From positions 1,922,001 to 1,986,000 of the forward strand of contig JAYKKR010000007.1 in the NCBI GenBank assembly GCA_036971615.1: DNA of 64,000 nt. Direction: 5' to 3'. This DNA comes from Amyloporia xantha. Its lineage: Eukaryota > Basidiomycota > Agaricomycetes > Polyporales > Adustoporiaceae. The notes beneath the pieces were generated by a model. That model was not told the DNA's origin. It did no database searches and saw only the letters and a program-made list of their open reading frames with translations. How positions within the stretch are numbered: position 1 is the first letter of the stretch; each line of letters starts with the position of its first letter. The translations under genes were made by a program, and so were the position numbers. Below, piece after piece: positions 10,231 through 21,302 of the stretch.

Positions 10231-12785
10231 ATGCCACTCCCTCGCCTTCTGAGGAAATTGAGTCGCAAAAGCATCGGACTGCCGGCGTCGACGATCGATG
10301 ACTTGATTCAACCTGTACCGAAACTACCTGCTGTGGAAGCGCACTCGCCTCTATCGGATGTCGATTCGGAGCGCACTGCCGTGCACTTTATATCCTCGCC
10401 TGTACAGTCACCGGCATCATCCACGAGCGAAGAGCAGAACTGGTCCAAGAATCTAGTTTCCGCCGCTGCGGCGATTTCCAAAGACCCTGAGGATTCGAAG
10501 GCTGTACAGATGATCAATGGGTTGGGTGCGCTGTCCCGCACATACTACTCATGATGATTGCTGACAGCTGCAAATAAAACCACAGAGAACGCCGTCACCA
10601 TAATTGAGGAGCAGAAGGATCTTGCGGACACTGCGGTAGCGCCAGTACAAGCAGGACTTGATGTCAGCCACGCTACGCAAGCCATTCAGAGTGGTATCCA
10701 CGCGTTCGTTGAGAGTGCTCCGATAATCATGAAGGCTCTCGAGGAAGTCGCGAGCGTCCACCCGTTTATTAAAGGTGAGTCATACAGAACTGTGTCCGTG
10801 AGACGAAAAGCTTCATAGGTCTGTCAGTTGCTTTCTTGGCGTTCAAGACTGTGTATGTGCTTGAAGAAAAACGTCGCTCGAACGATGACGCTGTAAGGAC
10901 GCTGCATGTCGAGATGAAGAACATGATGGAAGCGCTAGTACAGTACGGGACTGTAATCTGTCACCCGGAGCACAAATTGACGATCATTACAGGCTACACT
11001 CTGTCAGGGATGAAGACGAAGTTGGTCCAGGTGGAATCACCATCAAGGCAAGGATGCAAAACCTCGTCGAGGAAACGGCAGACCAAATAAAGCAGTGCGG
11101 GAACACTTGCGAGACTTACTCCAAGATGTCACCACTGGCTAAAATACTCAAGGGTGTCGTGTGGGAAGACCGTCTCAAGGAATTTATTGGCATTTTTCGT
11201 GCGGCGACGACACGATTTCGAGTTCGCACTGGCTATTCACACAAGCCGTGGGGTGGACGACGCTAATAAGCAGCTAGAGCATCTTGCGCAACTCATACGA
11301 GAGAAGTGAGTCGCCTCTTTCGTTGTAGAGCATTTTCTCATGCCGTTCGTATGGGCGCCCAGGACCGACACGTTTGCACAATTCATGAAGACCTACGTTC
11401 CACCTGGACAGCAGCAGTTGATGGCGCTAGTTCAACAGTTGGGAGGACCAGCTGCAGTAGTCAAGAACGAGGACTCGCTGAAACAACTGAGCGTGAAGCA
11501 AGTAAAATCAACGCTGAAGCCAGCCAGCTCCACTGCTTCAGATGGCAGAAGGCGTGGCAAAGAAAATCGTGCTGGCGCAGCAACGGACGCAGGGGATGAT
11601 CTCAAACAGCTTCAGGACGAATTGGCTATCGACCCTGGCGCTGCGATCACCAAGAATCTAACTTCATTTGAGCGCCGATTCAACATGCAGCAAAGACATC
11701 TTGAGGAGGAGATGGCGGCTATTGTTCACGGTGAAGGTGATCGCATGATCAAGCACATGGATGCAGGACCCCACGAGAAGGTCTTAGGACCCGGTAAGAG
11801 GAAGTTTATGTGAGATTCGCACATGATTGACCGTCTCGTAGACGATATCACACATCTGGAAATTCATGGTAAGCTAATAAAATATTCTCATCATGAGCTG
11901 AACATGAGACACGCTATAGGCATGGCGTGGCAACGTGAAAGCCCGGCATCTAGCGCTTGCTCTTCGTGACCACTACCAAGAGAAAGCTGACAAAAGGAAA
12001 CGAGGAACGTCTCATAAGCATGGTGACCAGAAAGGCGATCCTGACGCTTGGGCTTTGGAATGGATGTGTATGAAGCGACTGTAACCTATCATGGAAGCGA
12101 TCGACGATGATGCATCAGGCTTCGTCACTATAACAGAAGTCAATAACTTCACGCGATCCCGGCCATCGACGTGGAGGTGAGTGGCGTATGATGCCCCGGT
12201 CTGGGGCAACCCATCCTCTGCCTAATGTTTTCGTCATGAAGATATGATAGATACAAAGTAGATAATCCCGTACATACTGTCTACATAGGGCGATGCCCTC
12301 GCGGACAATAAATGGAGACAAAAAAAAATGCCCCGGTCTCGCCATGTACTGATAAATTTGCTTTCCTTCACGGAAGTTTGCAACATTGGCTAGCCTATTG
12401 GTCTATAGGTAATCCCATTTGATGACATCTCATTCCACATCTTCAAATTAATTCATGGAGCGACCCTGCAGGATGGCAAGCGGCATCGACCATTTATATC
12501 CATAAGATTGAAATGTTGCTCCACAAGATGTTTGCTCTCAAGGAACTTATTCGCCCTGCAAATCGCTACTCTTACAACTTTTGCCTGGAATCTGTTTGGC
12601 CTGGAATCACGACACTGTGCAGCTCTTTCCAAATAACACATGCGGAAGAGTCTTTGTTTGCACGATTTCGAAGCTATGTAGAGAGCGAAGAAGAGGGAAT
12701 AAAGAAAAACTTAGACACTGTCAAGTATCATATTGATGACATTGACACGTTCATTCTTATCATTGGGCCAGGCAGGATCGAGAAA
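10231..12785 (+). pseudogene. Multidomain EF-hand/ZZ protein, N-terminal exons, separated from its 3' half by transposons
   Basis: N-terminal part of one gene that resumes at 31674. It begins MPLPRLLRKLSRKS with a Ser/Pro-rich leader. A helical region follows with ASVHPFI and AFKTVYVLEEKRRSNDDAV, a pattern common at the N-termini of large Agaricomycete cytosolic proteins. Further on come an IHTSRGVDDANKQ segment, a GEGDRMIKHMDAGPHEK block, WRGNVKARHLALALRDHYQEKAD, and an EF-hand loop DDDASGFVTITE. The last exon ends at IIGPGRIEK, base 12785. Three lesions are visible: an extra T in the run at 11193-11197 shifts the frame, a TAA at 12082-12084 stands where the reading frame should continue just before the EF-hand, and the next intron contains an 18.8-kb insertion. 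Function unknown; calcium binding is suggested by the EF-hand. Confidence 0.72.
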
Positions 12786-12795
12786 GTTGGTATTT

Positions 12796-13244
12796 TAACG
12801 CAGTTGGAAGTTGAACAGACGGGAGAGGTTGCGGGAACGCTCTGAAGAGCGATAGTCACATCAGCAAAACCCCACTTTTTCTTAGCCCACTTAATTTCTT
12901 AATTTCCTTAGACAAGAACAATAAGACACAATTTGTGAGAATTAAGATACATTAAGACAAAATTAAGAGTGAGGATCGTTCTTGGCTGTCTTAGATTTGT
13001 CTTGATAAGAAGGTAAGACCTGATAAGGTCAGTAAGGAAAATGTTGAGTTTTCCTGATGCATTCGATGGAGCCTACTTAAGTACATGGTGCGGCAGGTAC
13101 TATCGATGTGAGTGAGTCATGTAGATAATATCAGTATACACGAGAGGAACTAAGCATAACACGAGGAGAACGCGAGGGCGCGCGCGCGTGCTACGACACC
13201 GCGCGTCGAGGAACAGCTACGGAAAACACAGCCGAAACGCGACA
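12796..13244 (-). repeat. Left (3') copia LTR, interrupted by a 201-bp element
   Basis: LTR in two pieces around the insertion at 12859-13059. It ends GCGACA at 13244, directly followed on the element strand by a polypurine tract. It matches the right LTR base for base outside the insertions. Confidence 0.9.
12859..13059. mobile_element. 201-bp CATCAG-ended MITE in the left copia LTR
   Basis: Starts CATCAGCAAAACC and ends TTTTCCTGATG, so the termini are inverted repeats (CATCAG then S-AAAAC). Comparing with the uninterrupted site in the right LTR shows a flanking CA on each side, a 2-bp duplication or a 3-bp one that has lost a base. The interior is AT-rich with many TTAAG/CTTAA words and no coding capacity. 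Same terminal family as the 29508-31462 element. Confidence 0.82.
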
Positions 13245-13258
13245 CTCCCCCTCAAACC
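13245..13258 (-). other. Copia polypurine tract
   Basis: On the element strand this reads GGTTTGAGGGGGAG immediately before the LTR starting TGTCGC. It is the expected primer site for plus-strand DNA synthesis. Confidence 0.75.
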
Positions 13259-14295
13259 TTCGCGAGTCCCATAGAGATCGCAAAGTGTTTGACCTTCAAG
13301 GATGGGAGAGCCTTAGTTAATATATCAGCAGTCATGTTTTCTGTAGGACAATAAGAAAGGGAAATTTTCTGTTCGGAAATCGCATAACGGATGAAGTGGA
13401 AACGAATATCTATATGTTTTGTACGTGCATGAAAACGGTCGTCCTTCGAGAGTGCGATCGCGGACTGGTTGTCCGATAGTAGCGAGATTGGTGCTTCGGG
13501 CGTACCGAAGAGTTCGAGTACGAACGATCGGAGCCAGATCGCCTCTTTGCTGGCGTGCGTGAGCGCGACGTATTCGGCTTCCGTCGTCGATAGTGTAACG
13601 AGTTCCTGTCGTTTCGAGGACCAGGAGACGGCGCCGCCATTCAGTAAGAAAACGTACCCTGAGATAGCATGCCGGCCTTCCGTGCTCATGCCGTCCGCAT
13701 CCGAGTACCCAAGGACTCCGTCGTCGTCGGATCCGCCGAGGACGAGCCAATAGTCGAGCGTCGCCTTGAGGTACTGGTAGACGCGTTTGAGTGCGTTCCA
13801 GTGCGCGATCCCGGGGTTCTGTCCGAAACGCGCGAGCTGGCTGACGGTGTACGTGATGTCCGGGCGAGTCGCGACCGACGCGTATTGCAGTGCGCCGAGG
13901 GCTTCAAGGTAAGGCTTGTTGCGCATCAGCGCATACTCTTCGGTCGTCGCGGGGCATTGGTCTGCCGAGAGTCGGGTGTGGGTGTCCATAGGCTGTGAGA
14001 GTGGTTTGGCGTCCGAGAAACCGTAGCGCGCAATAATCGACTCGAGGTAGGCCTTCTGCGAGAGTGAGATGGTGCGTTTGTCGAGGTCGCGCTTGATCTC
14101 GATGCCGAGGAGCCAATGGAGCTCGCCGTTGTCGGTGATCTCAAGCTTGCTCTTGATCTTCTCCTTCAGACGGTGCATGTTCTCGGCGAGTGAACAGACG
14201 AGAGTCATGTCGTCAACATGAATGATTATAATCGAAATCTCGCCGTTCGGATGACGGCGGTAGAAGACGGCGTGATCATGCTCGAGACGTACCAA
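13252..14295 (-). CDS. Copia reverse transcriptase C-terminal part and RNase H
   Basis: End of the copia polyprotein, about 347 residues. It shows the RT active-site strand IIHVDDMTLV, the thumb region GELHWLLGIEI, YLEALGALQYASVATRPDI, then RNase H with GYSDADG, TLSTTEAEYVAL, SDNQSAIALS and HIDIRFHFIR. It is separated from the upstream polyprotein frame by two single-base frameshifts around 14296-14330, where the conserved GLKQSGRRWY segment leaves the frame. Stop lies next to the polypurine tract, as expected for copia. Confidence 0.9.
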   Translation of the reverse strand: MVRLEHDHAVFYRRHPNGEISIIIIHVDDMTLVCSLAENMHRLKEKIKSKLEITDNGELHWLLGIEIKRDLDKRTISLSQKAYLESIIARYGFSDAKPLSQPMDTHTRLSADQCPATTEEYALMRNKPYLEALGALQYASVATRPDITYTVSQLARFGQNPGIAHWNALKRVYQYLKATLDYWLVLGGSDDDGVLGYSDADGMSTEGRHAISGYVFLLNGGAVSWSSKRQELVTLSTTEAEYVALTHASKEAIWLRSFVLELFGTPEAPISLLSDNQSAIALSKDDRFHARTKHIDIRFHFIRYAISEQKISLSYCPTENMTADILTKALPSLKVKHFAISMGLAKV

Positions 14296-14316
14296 TTCAA
14301 AGCTCTCTAATATCTC

Positions 14317-17190
14317 TCACAGCCTTATGTACCATCGCCTTCCTGACTGCTTGAGACCGTAGATGGGTATACGCAGCCGTAGGATATCTCCGATTGTGAG
14401 TCCGTCAAGCTCGATGTCTGGAGGTGGCTTCATATAGATGACTTCGTCGTCTCGAAGCCTTCCGTAGAGGTAAGCACTCTTGACATCAACTTGGTGTAGG
14501 AGCCAGCCCTTGCGTGCAGCCACTGTGAGTATGACACGAACTGACGCGAGCTTGCAGACAGCTGCAAAGGTGTCATCGGAGGCGTAGTCGATTCCTTCGA
14601 CTTGTGTATAGCCCTGAGCTACTAGTCGTGCGCGGTAACCGGTAACGCGTCCGCGAGCGTCACGCTTCGTTCGGAAGACCCATTTCGAGCCGACGACGTT
14701 GGCGTGCGCTGATCGAGGTGGAGGTGGGGAATAGTCCCAGCTGTGTCTCGATTCAAGACGCTTGATCTCGTCGAGCATCGCCTCATGCCATTGAGGCCAA
14801 TCCGGACGTTTCTTTGCTTCTGCGACAGAGCGTGGGTCAAAACCAATAGCGTCGGAAGATTCTGCCTCGACAGAATAGGCTACGAACGAGGCATCTTCAT
14901 CATCGGGTGGAATATCGGCGAGCGAGCCAAAGGCACGGCCTTCGATGATATCGCGAGCTTTCGCACTTGGAGTGCGCTTGCGTTTGCCTGAGACAATGTT
15001 CGGGTCGACTGGTTCGCGAATTTCGCCAGGTTCAAGAGATGACTCAGGAGTGTGAATTCGCAGTGGGACACGTTTTGCAGGAGGCTCTGCATCGTCGGGT
15101 TCTGGCGCGGGTCCTATATCGCTGTCATACTCCCCCTCGACGTGCGGAGAGTCTCTGCTAAACGTGATATTACGCTCAACTGTAATCCGGGCATTACGCC
15201 CCGGCCAGTAGATGCGATGGCCATTCAAAGAGGGGTCGAGTCCGATCCAGCGGGCCTCCACACCACGCGGGTCCAGCTTCGAATTTCCATCGACCTTAAC
15301 GTAGACGACAGATCCCCATTCGTGCAAGTTTGAAACATCAGGCGGCTTGTGGTAGCGAGCCTCGTAAGGTGATTTCCCACCAAGAGCACGGCGAGCGGTG
15401 CGGTTATGGACATAAACAATATAGGCAAGGGCTTCACCCCACAGCCATTTTGGGAGTCCAGAACCGATAAGAGCTGTGCGTACTCCATTAAAAACAGTAC
15501 CATGAGTCCGTTCTGCAACGCCATTGTGCTCAGGCGTGTCATGAACTGTCAGCTTTCGAACGATTCCGGCACGTTCGAGATACGCATTCATGTCCAAAGA
15601 TAGGAATTCTCCTCCCCTATCAGATTGGACAACCTTAACTTTGACGCCATGCTGCGTTGCGAGACGTGATTCAAAGGCTACGAACTTTCCGAAAGCCTCA
15701 GATTTCGAACGCAGGAGTGGCATCTCGAGCCATCGGGTAGCATCGTCAATGATTGTAAGGCAATACTTGCAATGATCAATCGTGAAGACAGTTGCTGGGC
15801 CCCAGATGTCCATGTGAACATGTTCACCAAAATTGGAAGCAAGAGGTGATTGACGAATCAGGGCAATGGGGGCTCGACGGGCCTTTGCACGGAGACAGAT
15901 ACTACACTCCTCCTCCGCAGCGCGGGCTGGATCGAGCGTGATACCTTTCAGACGTCGTTCACGTAGCATTGACTTCAAATAGCCATAATTGACATGGCCA
16001 AGCATACGGTGGATCTCGAAGAGAGAAAGGGTAATCGGTGTGGCAGCATTTGCATTTGAGCCGATGTGAAGGCGATAGAGATTGTTGACACGAGGGATGT
16101 GGCCGATGAGGTCATCAGAGCTGTTGAAGATGGTGAGATCGCCATTTCCACCATACCAGGAATACCCGTCCTGATCGAGCTGTCCAAGGGAAACAAGTGT
16201 CGCATGCATGGAGGGAGCATACAGGACGTTTCGCAGGCGGATATGAATGCCGATCCCAGATTTGATACGAGGGAGTCGTAGGGAGTAGTCTCCCATACCA
16301 GTCGCATAGAAGACTTCCGAATTCGCAGCGCGAATCTGGTGCGGCTCGATTGTACGGAAGTTGGTGAGGTGAGTGCGGTCCGGTGTCATGTGGCGCGAGG
16401 CTCCAGAGTCAAAGATAACAACGTGCTCTTCGATATTGAACGCATGTTCGTCTGCGATATGAGCCTCGACAAACCCTTCGTTCTGTGCCGCAAGATCAGA
16501 ACAGTCGATCTCAACGCGCTCGAAGACTTCCGCACTCCAAACCTCCTCGATAAACGCAGACTGCGCCTCAGCTACCTGAGCCTTGGCGGCGTCTGTCTTC
16601 TTCTCCTTCTGGGCATCTCCCGACGCTGCAGTCTCTGGCTTCTTGTAGTAGGTCTTCTTCGATGGACAGTGACGGGCAAGGTGTCCCTGTCCACCACACT
16701 TGTAGCAGGTGCTTGGATCAGCAGAACTCGAACTGGAAGGCTTCCCCTCAACCTGTTTTGAATAGCTCTGCCCTCCACCACGTCCATGGCCTCGACCTCG
16801 GCCTCGGCCCCTTCCCCCCTGTGCGCTCGAACTGGACAAGTTTGCACTGTCGGCCTTATCGCTCCCCCGAAGAACATTGCGTGAATCGGCTTCGCTACGA
16901 AGCGCGGCGATGATGTCGGTGGAGGTTACAACGCGTGCGTTGGTACCGGCGGCTCGCGTCGAGTTGTAGATGTCGTTCGCGGTCGTGATGGCGGTGATCG
17001 TGTGCGCGAAGGAACGGGGGACGGAAGTGGTGATGGCATTGATGAACGTCTTATCAGGGATTGTGGTACCCATCTCGGCGAGCTTATCCTTCAGCTCGGT
17101 AAGTTTATCGAGATGCTGTCTGACTTTGCGTTCATCAGCACACTTCAGCGAGAATAGCTTCGCCTCTGTCCACGCCTCCGCCGCGGCCGT
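14317..17190 (-). CDS. Copia gag C-terminal part, protease, integrase and RT N-terminal part
   Basis: Main part of the copia polyprotein, cut at its 5' side by the gypsy insertion at 17190/17191. Order along the protein: end of gag, an RGRGRGRGHGRGG basic stretch, zinc knuckle CYKCGGQGHLARHC, protease VIFDSGASRHMT, the GAG-pre-integrase HRMLGHVNYGYLKSML with CSICLRAKARRAP, and integrase catalytic residues in HMDIWGP, DDATRW, QSDRGGEF and EHNGVAER. The RT start follows, with KRDARGRVTGYRARLVAQG and VDVKSAYLYG. The frame ends at YGLKQSGRRWY through a one-base shift. Its missing N-terminus is at 28814-29343. Confidence 0.92.
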   Translation of the reverse strand, partial: TAAAEAWTEAKLFSLKCADERKVRQHLDKLTELKDKLAEMGTTIPDKTFINAITTSVPRSFAHTITAITTANDIYNSTRAAGTNARVVTSTDIIAALRSEADSRNVLRGSDKADSANLSSSSAQGGRGRGRGRGHGRGGGQSYSKQVEGKPSSSSSADPSTCYKCGGQGHLARHCPSKKTYYKKPETAASGDAQKEKKTDAAKAQVAEAQSAFIEEVWSAEVFERVEIDCSDLAAQNEGFVEAHIADEHAFNIEEHVVIFDSGASRHMTPDRTHLTNFRTIEPHQIRAANSEVFYATGMGDYSLRLPRIKSGIGIHIRLRNVLYAPSMHATLVSLGQLDQDGYSWYGGNGDLTIFNSSDDLIGHIPRVNNLYRLHIGSNANAATPITLSLFEIHRMLGHVNYGYLKSMLRERRLKGITLDPARAAEEECSICLRAKARRAPIALIRQSPLASNFGEHVHMDIWGPATVFTIDHCKYCLTIIDDATRWLEMPLLRSKSEAFGKFVAFESRLATQHGVKVKVVQSDRGGEFLSLDMNAYLERAGIVRKLTVHDTPEHNGVAERTHGTVFNGVRTALIGSGLPKWLWGEALAYIVYVHNRTARRALGGKSPYEARYHKPPDVSNLHEWGSVVYVKVDGNSKLDPRGVEARWIGLDPSLNGHRIYWPGRNARITVERNITFSRDSPHVEGEYDSDIGPAPEPDDAEPPAKRVPLRIHTPESSLEPGEIREPVDPNIVSGKRKRTPSAKARDIIEGRAFGSLADIPPDDEDASFVAYSVEAESSDAIGFDPRSVAEAKKRPDWPQWHEAMLDEIKRLESRHSWDYSPPPPRSAHANVVGSKWVFRTKRDARGRVTGYRARLVAQGYTQVEGIDYASDDTFAAVCKLASVRVILTVAARKGWLLHQVDVKSAYLYGRLRDDEVIYMKPPPDIELDGLTIGDILRLRIPIYGLKQSGRRWYIRL
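17186..17190. repeat. Gypsy target-site duplication, left copy
   Basis: GCCGT directly before the gypsy LTR; the same five bases follow the right LTR at 28814-28818. Confidence 0.9.
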
Positions 17191-18240
17191 TGTTATGGAT
17201 ATTCCAGCTTGACCTTCTTATAATCGAGTTCTTTCCCAGAAAGGACTCGGTCTTCCATCAACGGGTAGTCCTTCACTACCCTCCAAGACCGCGCGGATCA
17301 ACAAGACCCGCAAGCGCACATACTTGCGTGCGAAACCGATACTCTTTGGGACGATGACTCGGTCTCCCGCTCAACGGGTAGTCCTCCATGCCCTTCTTGG
17401 AGGAAAGCGGATCCTCGGGACCCACAAACGCCCACACTTCGCGTGAGAGGTCGAGTCCCGTGAAACACCTCGAGGACCGGTAGCACGATCCGACCTACGG
17501 AGAGCGGACCGATCTCGCCTTATGGATCGAGGAAGACCGAGGCAAGACCGATGAATGCCCGAGGTGCGCCACTCCGCCACACGAGGATAGCAGCGCGGTC
17601 TCAGTGAGTATTCAAGGCAGTGCGTAGAGAACAATAGATGCACAGGTATTGGGCAGTGTATTGTAGAAGTACGGACTACGCGTATTTAGAAGGTTCTAGC
17701 ATTTCTCACTTGTATTTAAGAAGACCGACGGTCTTCGGTTTCAAGCAATCTATTTTACCTCTGAGCTCTTAGCACAACGAGACCTTGTCTCCTTCACATA
17801 TCATTGTAGATCTTACCATAGCTACGCGCTGGTAAAGAGATCTATCCCAGACTTGACAAACTACTTATAGCTTCGCGCTAAGTAGCGGTCTTCGGTATTG
17901 CTTCGCGCTACCTAAAGCCCTTGGTCTGGCAACAATACTTGCGAAGGATTTGAGTTATCTTTGTTTAGGAAGTTCTACCTTTAAACCTTATCTCTGCGTG
18001 AACATAAGCGGTATCTCTCTAAGTCGGTCTTAACCTAACGACCTTCGGTCTTGAGCGATACTCTTAGGCTCACGCCAATCTCTAACATAAGACCCTACGG
18101 TCTTATACTTCTTACTTGGTATACCGGCATTCCACTCCTAACTAGCCATTAGGACTCAAGCATACAGTCTAAGTATTTTTATTATCCTATCCGTTACCGG
18201 TATACGAGCTTAGGTACTAGTACTACCCTGGTTCTTAACA
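17191..18240 (+). repeat. Left gypsy LTR
   Basis: 1,050 bp, TGTTATGG to TTAACA. A TATA-like TGTATTTAAG (17711-17720) is followed at once by the palindrome AAGACCGACGGTCTT. The stretch contains 12 copies of CGGTCT/AGACCG by my count. Confidence 0.92.
17721..17735. promoter_or_regulatory. CGG inverted-repeat palindrome beside the LTR TATA-like box
   Basis: AAGACCGACGGTCTT, two outward-facing CGGTCTT half-sites around one base, sits immediately downstream of TATTTAAG. The copy in the right LTR is at 28296-28310. Paired CGG triplets are the classic target form of fungal zinc-cluster regulators, so a regulatory role is plausible but inferred. Confidence 0.4.
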
Positions 18241-18309
18241 TTGGTGGACGCACTGGGAACTTCCTTTTGAAAAGTTACTCACATTTCCTTCAGTATAGAT
18301 TCACTAACA
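18241..18309 (+). other. Gypsy primer-binding site and leader
   Basis: TGGTGGACGCACTGGGA starts two bases after the LTR, the expected position and TGG start for a tRNA-primed site. I cannot name the tRNA. A short leader to the gag ATG at 18310 follows. Confidence 0.55.
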
Positions 18310-19330
18310 ATGTCAATGTCCTTTGTAGCAGTAGGAAGCGAGGATGCCGCCTCTTACCAGCAAGGTCTTCAAGACCGAGATGACCCAGCGGATCATCCCC
18401 TTCCAGGTTCATCTCCTAGGGAAAACAATTCCGAAGAAGACGAGGAACTCGTGGATCAATCACTATTCGAGACCGACCTTGTCGCCGTCAAAGGAGCAAG
18501 ACCGGTCGATTCAGTACGGTTTACCAACGTAAGTTCGGTCCCCTTGGAATTTCCGATAACCAATGCTTTGCGCGACCTTGCTAACACCGACGGACCACTT
18601 GGTGCAGTATTTGGCCGTAGGTACGACGCAACCCTGCTAGCTCAAGAATACTTAAAGCGCGCCCCTTACACTCTTCCAGACGGTCGCGATGGCACGCACC
18701 TATCTCGAACGGAGAGTCGGTATTGGTATAAGGAAATAGATCTACTAGACCAACTGCTACGCAACCCTATTCTATACTCCTCCGATAACGATATTATAGG
18801 AGTATGTCCAGACCTTAATCTTTATAATAAGCTTAACGCTTTACTCGGAAAGCTTACTTATACCTACGGAAACCGCATTCAGGCTTGCGGTTCTACTCCT
18901 CCTCCTTTCCCTAAGTTCGACAAAACAGGACTGTCCAAGGAGGTGGTTTATTCAGTCAACGATTTTCAGATTCTAGGAGTAGCATACCGAGCGGAGGTCG
19001 AGACCTTTCTGTTGTTTCTAGGAAGGGTGTTAGGGATTCGTCAGAAGGTAGTACCCGATGAGGATGAGGATGAAACACCTCCCGAGTATCTAGTCGGCAT
19101 AGTAATGTGTCAGTTCGAAGCGCAAGACCGACAACTCCAGCAGAGGTCCCTACTGTTTCTTCCGCTCTTCGACGAACTCCGTTTTCTAACCGACCCAAAC
19201 CGCCTCATATGGAGGATAACGCAAGACCGACTGAAACCGCTCTAGTAGACACCGCTCCCGCTCCTCAAGAATCCGAGGCTGAAGAACCCCTCATGACGAG
19301 GATCAAGACCCAACCTCAAGGATCCCGGGA
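18310..19330 (+). CDS. Gypsy gag-like first ORF
   Basis: Starts MSMSFVAVGSEDAAS and runs about 311 residues to 19245. It is acidic at first (NSEEDEELVDQSLFETDL), then a helical region without a motif I can name. Around 19107 an overlapping frame carries a Pro/Glu-rich linker that fits better as the continuation, and the next frame (from 19331) continues the polyprotein. At least two frame changes therefore separate this segment from the capsid region. Position directly after the primer site suggests the N-terminus of gag. Confidence 0.6.
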
Positions 19331-21288
19331 ATGAGGGAGAAGGCCAAGAAGAAGCGAGCAGAGCCCGCCAGGCATGGTCGCCGCATCACGGAATTATTCG
19401 GTAAAGGGGGAATACCGCGTATGAGACGGTTTCCTGGAGATGATCCCAGCGATCCGTCAGACTCTTCAGATGATGGGAAACCGACCGGACCTCCCAAGAA
19501 ACCGACGGGTCCTATTCCTTCGAAACGAAAACCGAAGAATTCCAACTCAGACAGCGATGATCCTAGACCAGCAGAGGTCCCTCGGTTTGATCTCAAGCTG
19601 AAAATCGATGTAGTACCCACTTGGGACGGAGATACCGAGACTCTAGCTCGATGGATTATGAAGGTCAATCAAATAGCTGAAGGATCTTCCATGATAGCCA
19701 AACAGCTTGGATCCGTCGTACCTAGGCGCCTTCGGTCTCATGCGGAAAACTGGTATTTCTCGCTTCCTGGTTATGAACGAGAGCGCATTCAGAAAGGGTG
19801 GACCTCCTTGCGGAAAGCTATTGGAAAGCACTACATGAACAAGGCTTGGTTAGACCGACAAAGTCTAAAGCCAACCGTGCTCGATACCGAGACAGCGGAA
19901 ATCAGAGGGAATTGCCTTCTGAATATTACATTCGCAAGTTGGAACTGCTCGAATTTGTATATGATTACACTGAAACCGAATTGGTTGGTGAAATCCTTGA
20001 CGGAGCCCCGGTCATGTGGAACACCGTTCTATCCCCTCACCTATATGCTAAGGTCGTCGATCTTCAGAACGCCATTAAGTACTATGAAGAAACCCTTGTC
20101 GGCCTTGGTACTGATTCGAAGGAGCCGTTGAAACCCTCCTTTGAAGACCGACGAAATCGGTTTAGGGATTCACGTTCTAATGCCGCGGACTCCACTACTC
20201 CTAACCGGTCTCCACCTAAGTTTCCTCGAGACGATTCCAACCGGTCTAAGCTTCGAAAAACTCCGCAGGAATTAGGCAAGCGACCTTGTCGGCACTGTGA
20301 TAGTCCTTTCCACTGGGACAACGAATGTAAGCACGCTCGACAAGGACAGCGGTTTGCCCGAACCAATTTTATCCAGCTTTCTGAAGAGGAACTACGCGCA
20401 GAGGAGGACTATGAGATCGCTTACTTAGGATTGTCAGACGTCGAATCGGAGACCGAGCAGGATTTTCGTAAATCCCTCCAGTCTACCGAACCTTCTGTAT
20501 ATCTTGCTCAGCCTAGCAAGACCGAAGCAGCAGGTAAGGCCCTGGAGGGAGAGGCAGTCCCCTCGGCTACTCAGGAAACTAAATCCGTCACGGTTTATAG
20601 CGCACGCCCAGCTCCTCCTCCTCTACGACGCAGTCGACGTCTAGCTACTAAGAACCTTCGGTCTCTTTTCCAAGGACCAGTTTCCCTAGATAACCAGCCG
20701 GTCTTAGAACTTCGTAAACACCTTGCTAGACCGCCCGGCTGTTCCTTCCTTGGATCAAAGGCTACAAAGGCCCGCGGATTTTTGGGAGACCGAGAGGTCG
20801 AAATGCAGGATATTATCATTGACTCGGGATCAGACATCACTCTCATCTCTGCTAAGTGTTTAGAGGCGATGATACATCCTCCCAAAATCAAGGCGGGCCA
20901 GAAAATCAACTTGGTACAGGTCACTGGGCGAGCTAAGATTTCTGGTTATGTTCCTATCGACTTGATCTTCAAGACCGACGAGCGGTCTATTAAAATGAAC
21001 GTCGAGGCTTATGTCGTTAAAGGAATGACAACCCCTTTCATTTTAGGCAACGACTTCGCGGACCAATACTCACTTTCGGTCCTGAGGCAAGACGGTAAGA
21101 CCGCTATACAGTTTGCGGACACTGGCATCTCCCTAGAGGTGGAGAATTCGACTTCTTCCCTTAAGGATGACCATGGACAAGCCTTCAAGGTCTTCATTGG
21201 ATCGCGAGACCGCACGGGAGGACGAGACTGCATAAGAAGAATCAGCGACGAAAGCGTCAACAACACTCTCGGTCTCAAGATAACTTAG
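19331..21288 (+). CDS. Gypsy gag capsid, zinc knuckle and protease
   Basis: Two overlapping frames (19331-20131 and 19798-21288) form one protein segment broken by a one-base loss in the A-run near 19859-19863. It contains a basic/acidic linker, the retrotransposon gag region (WDGDTETLARWIMKVNQIAE, HAENWYFSLPGYERE), the knuckle CRHCDSPFHWDNEC, and the aspartic protease IIIDSGSDITLISAKCL with later FILGNDFADQY. A further shift near 21215-21222 puts the end out of frame, so the true continuation passes into the ORF at 21303. Confidence 0.85.
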
Positions 21289-21302
21289 TCCGAGCCAAGC
21301 AA

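Noticed and set aside
12180..12480. Further small transposon in the EF-hand/ZZ gene
   Set aside because: The stretch is longer than usual for an intron, and GCCCCGGTCT occurs twice in it, but I find no inverted ends or duplication. A missed small exon is as likely.
13180..13210. GCGCGC run as a CpG-island-like regulatory site
   Set aside because: It is part of both copia LTRs and has no independent support.
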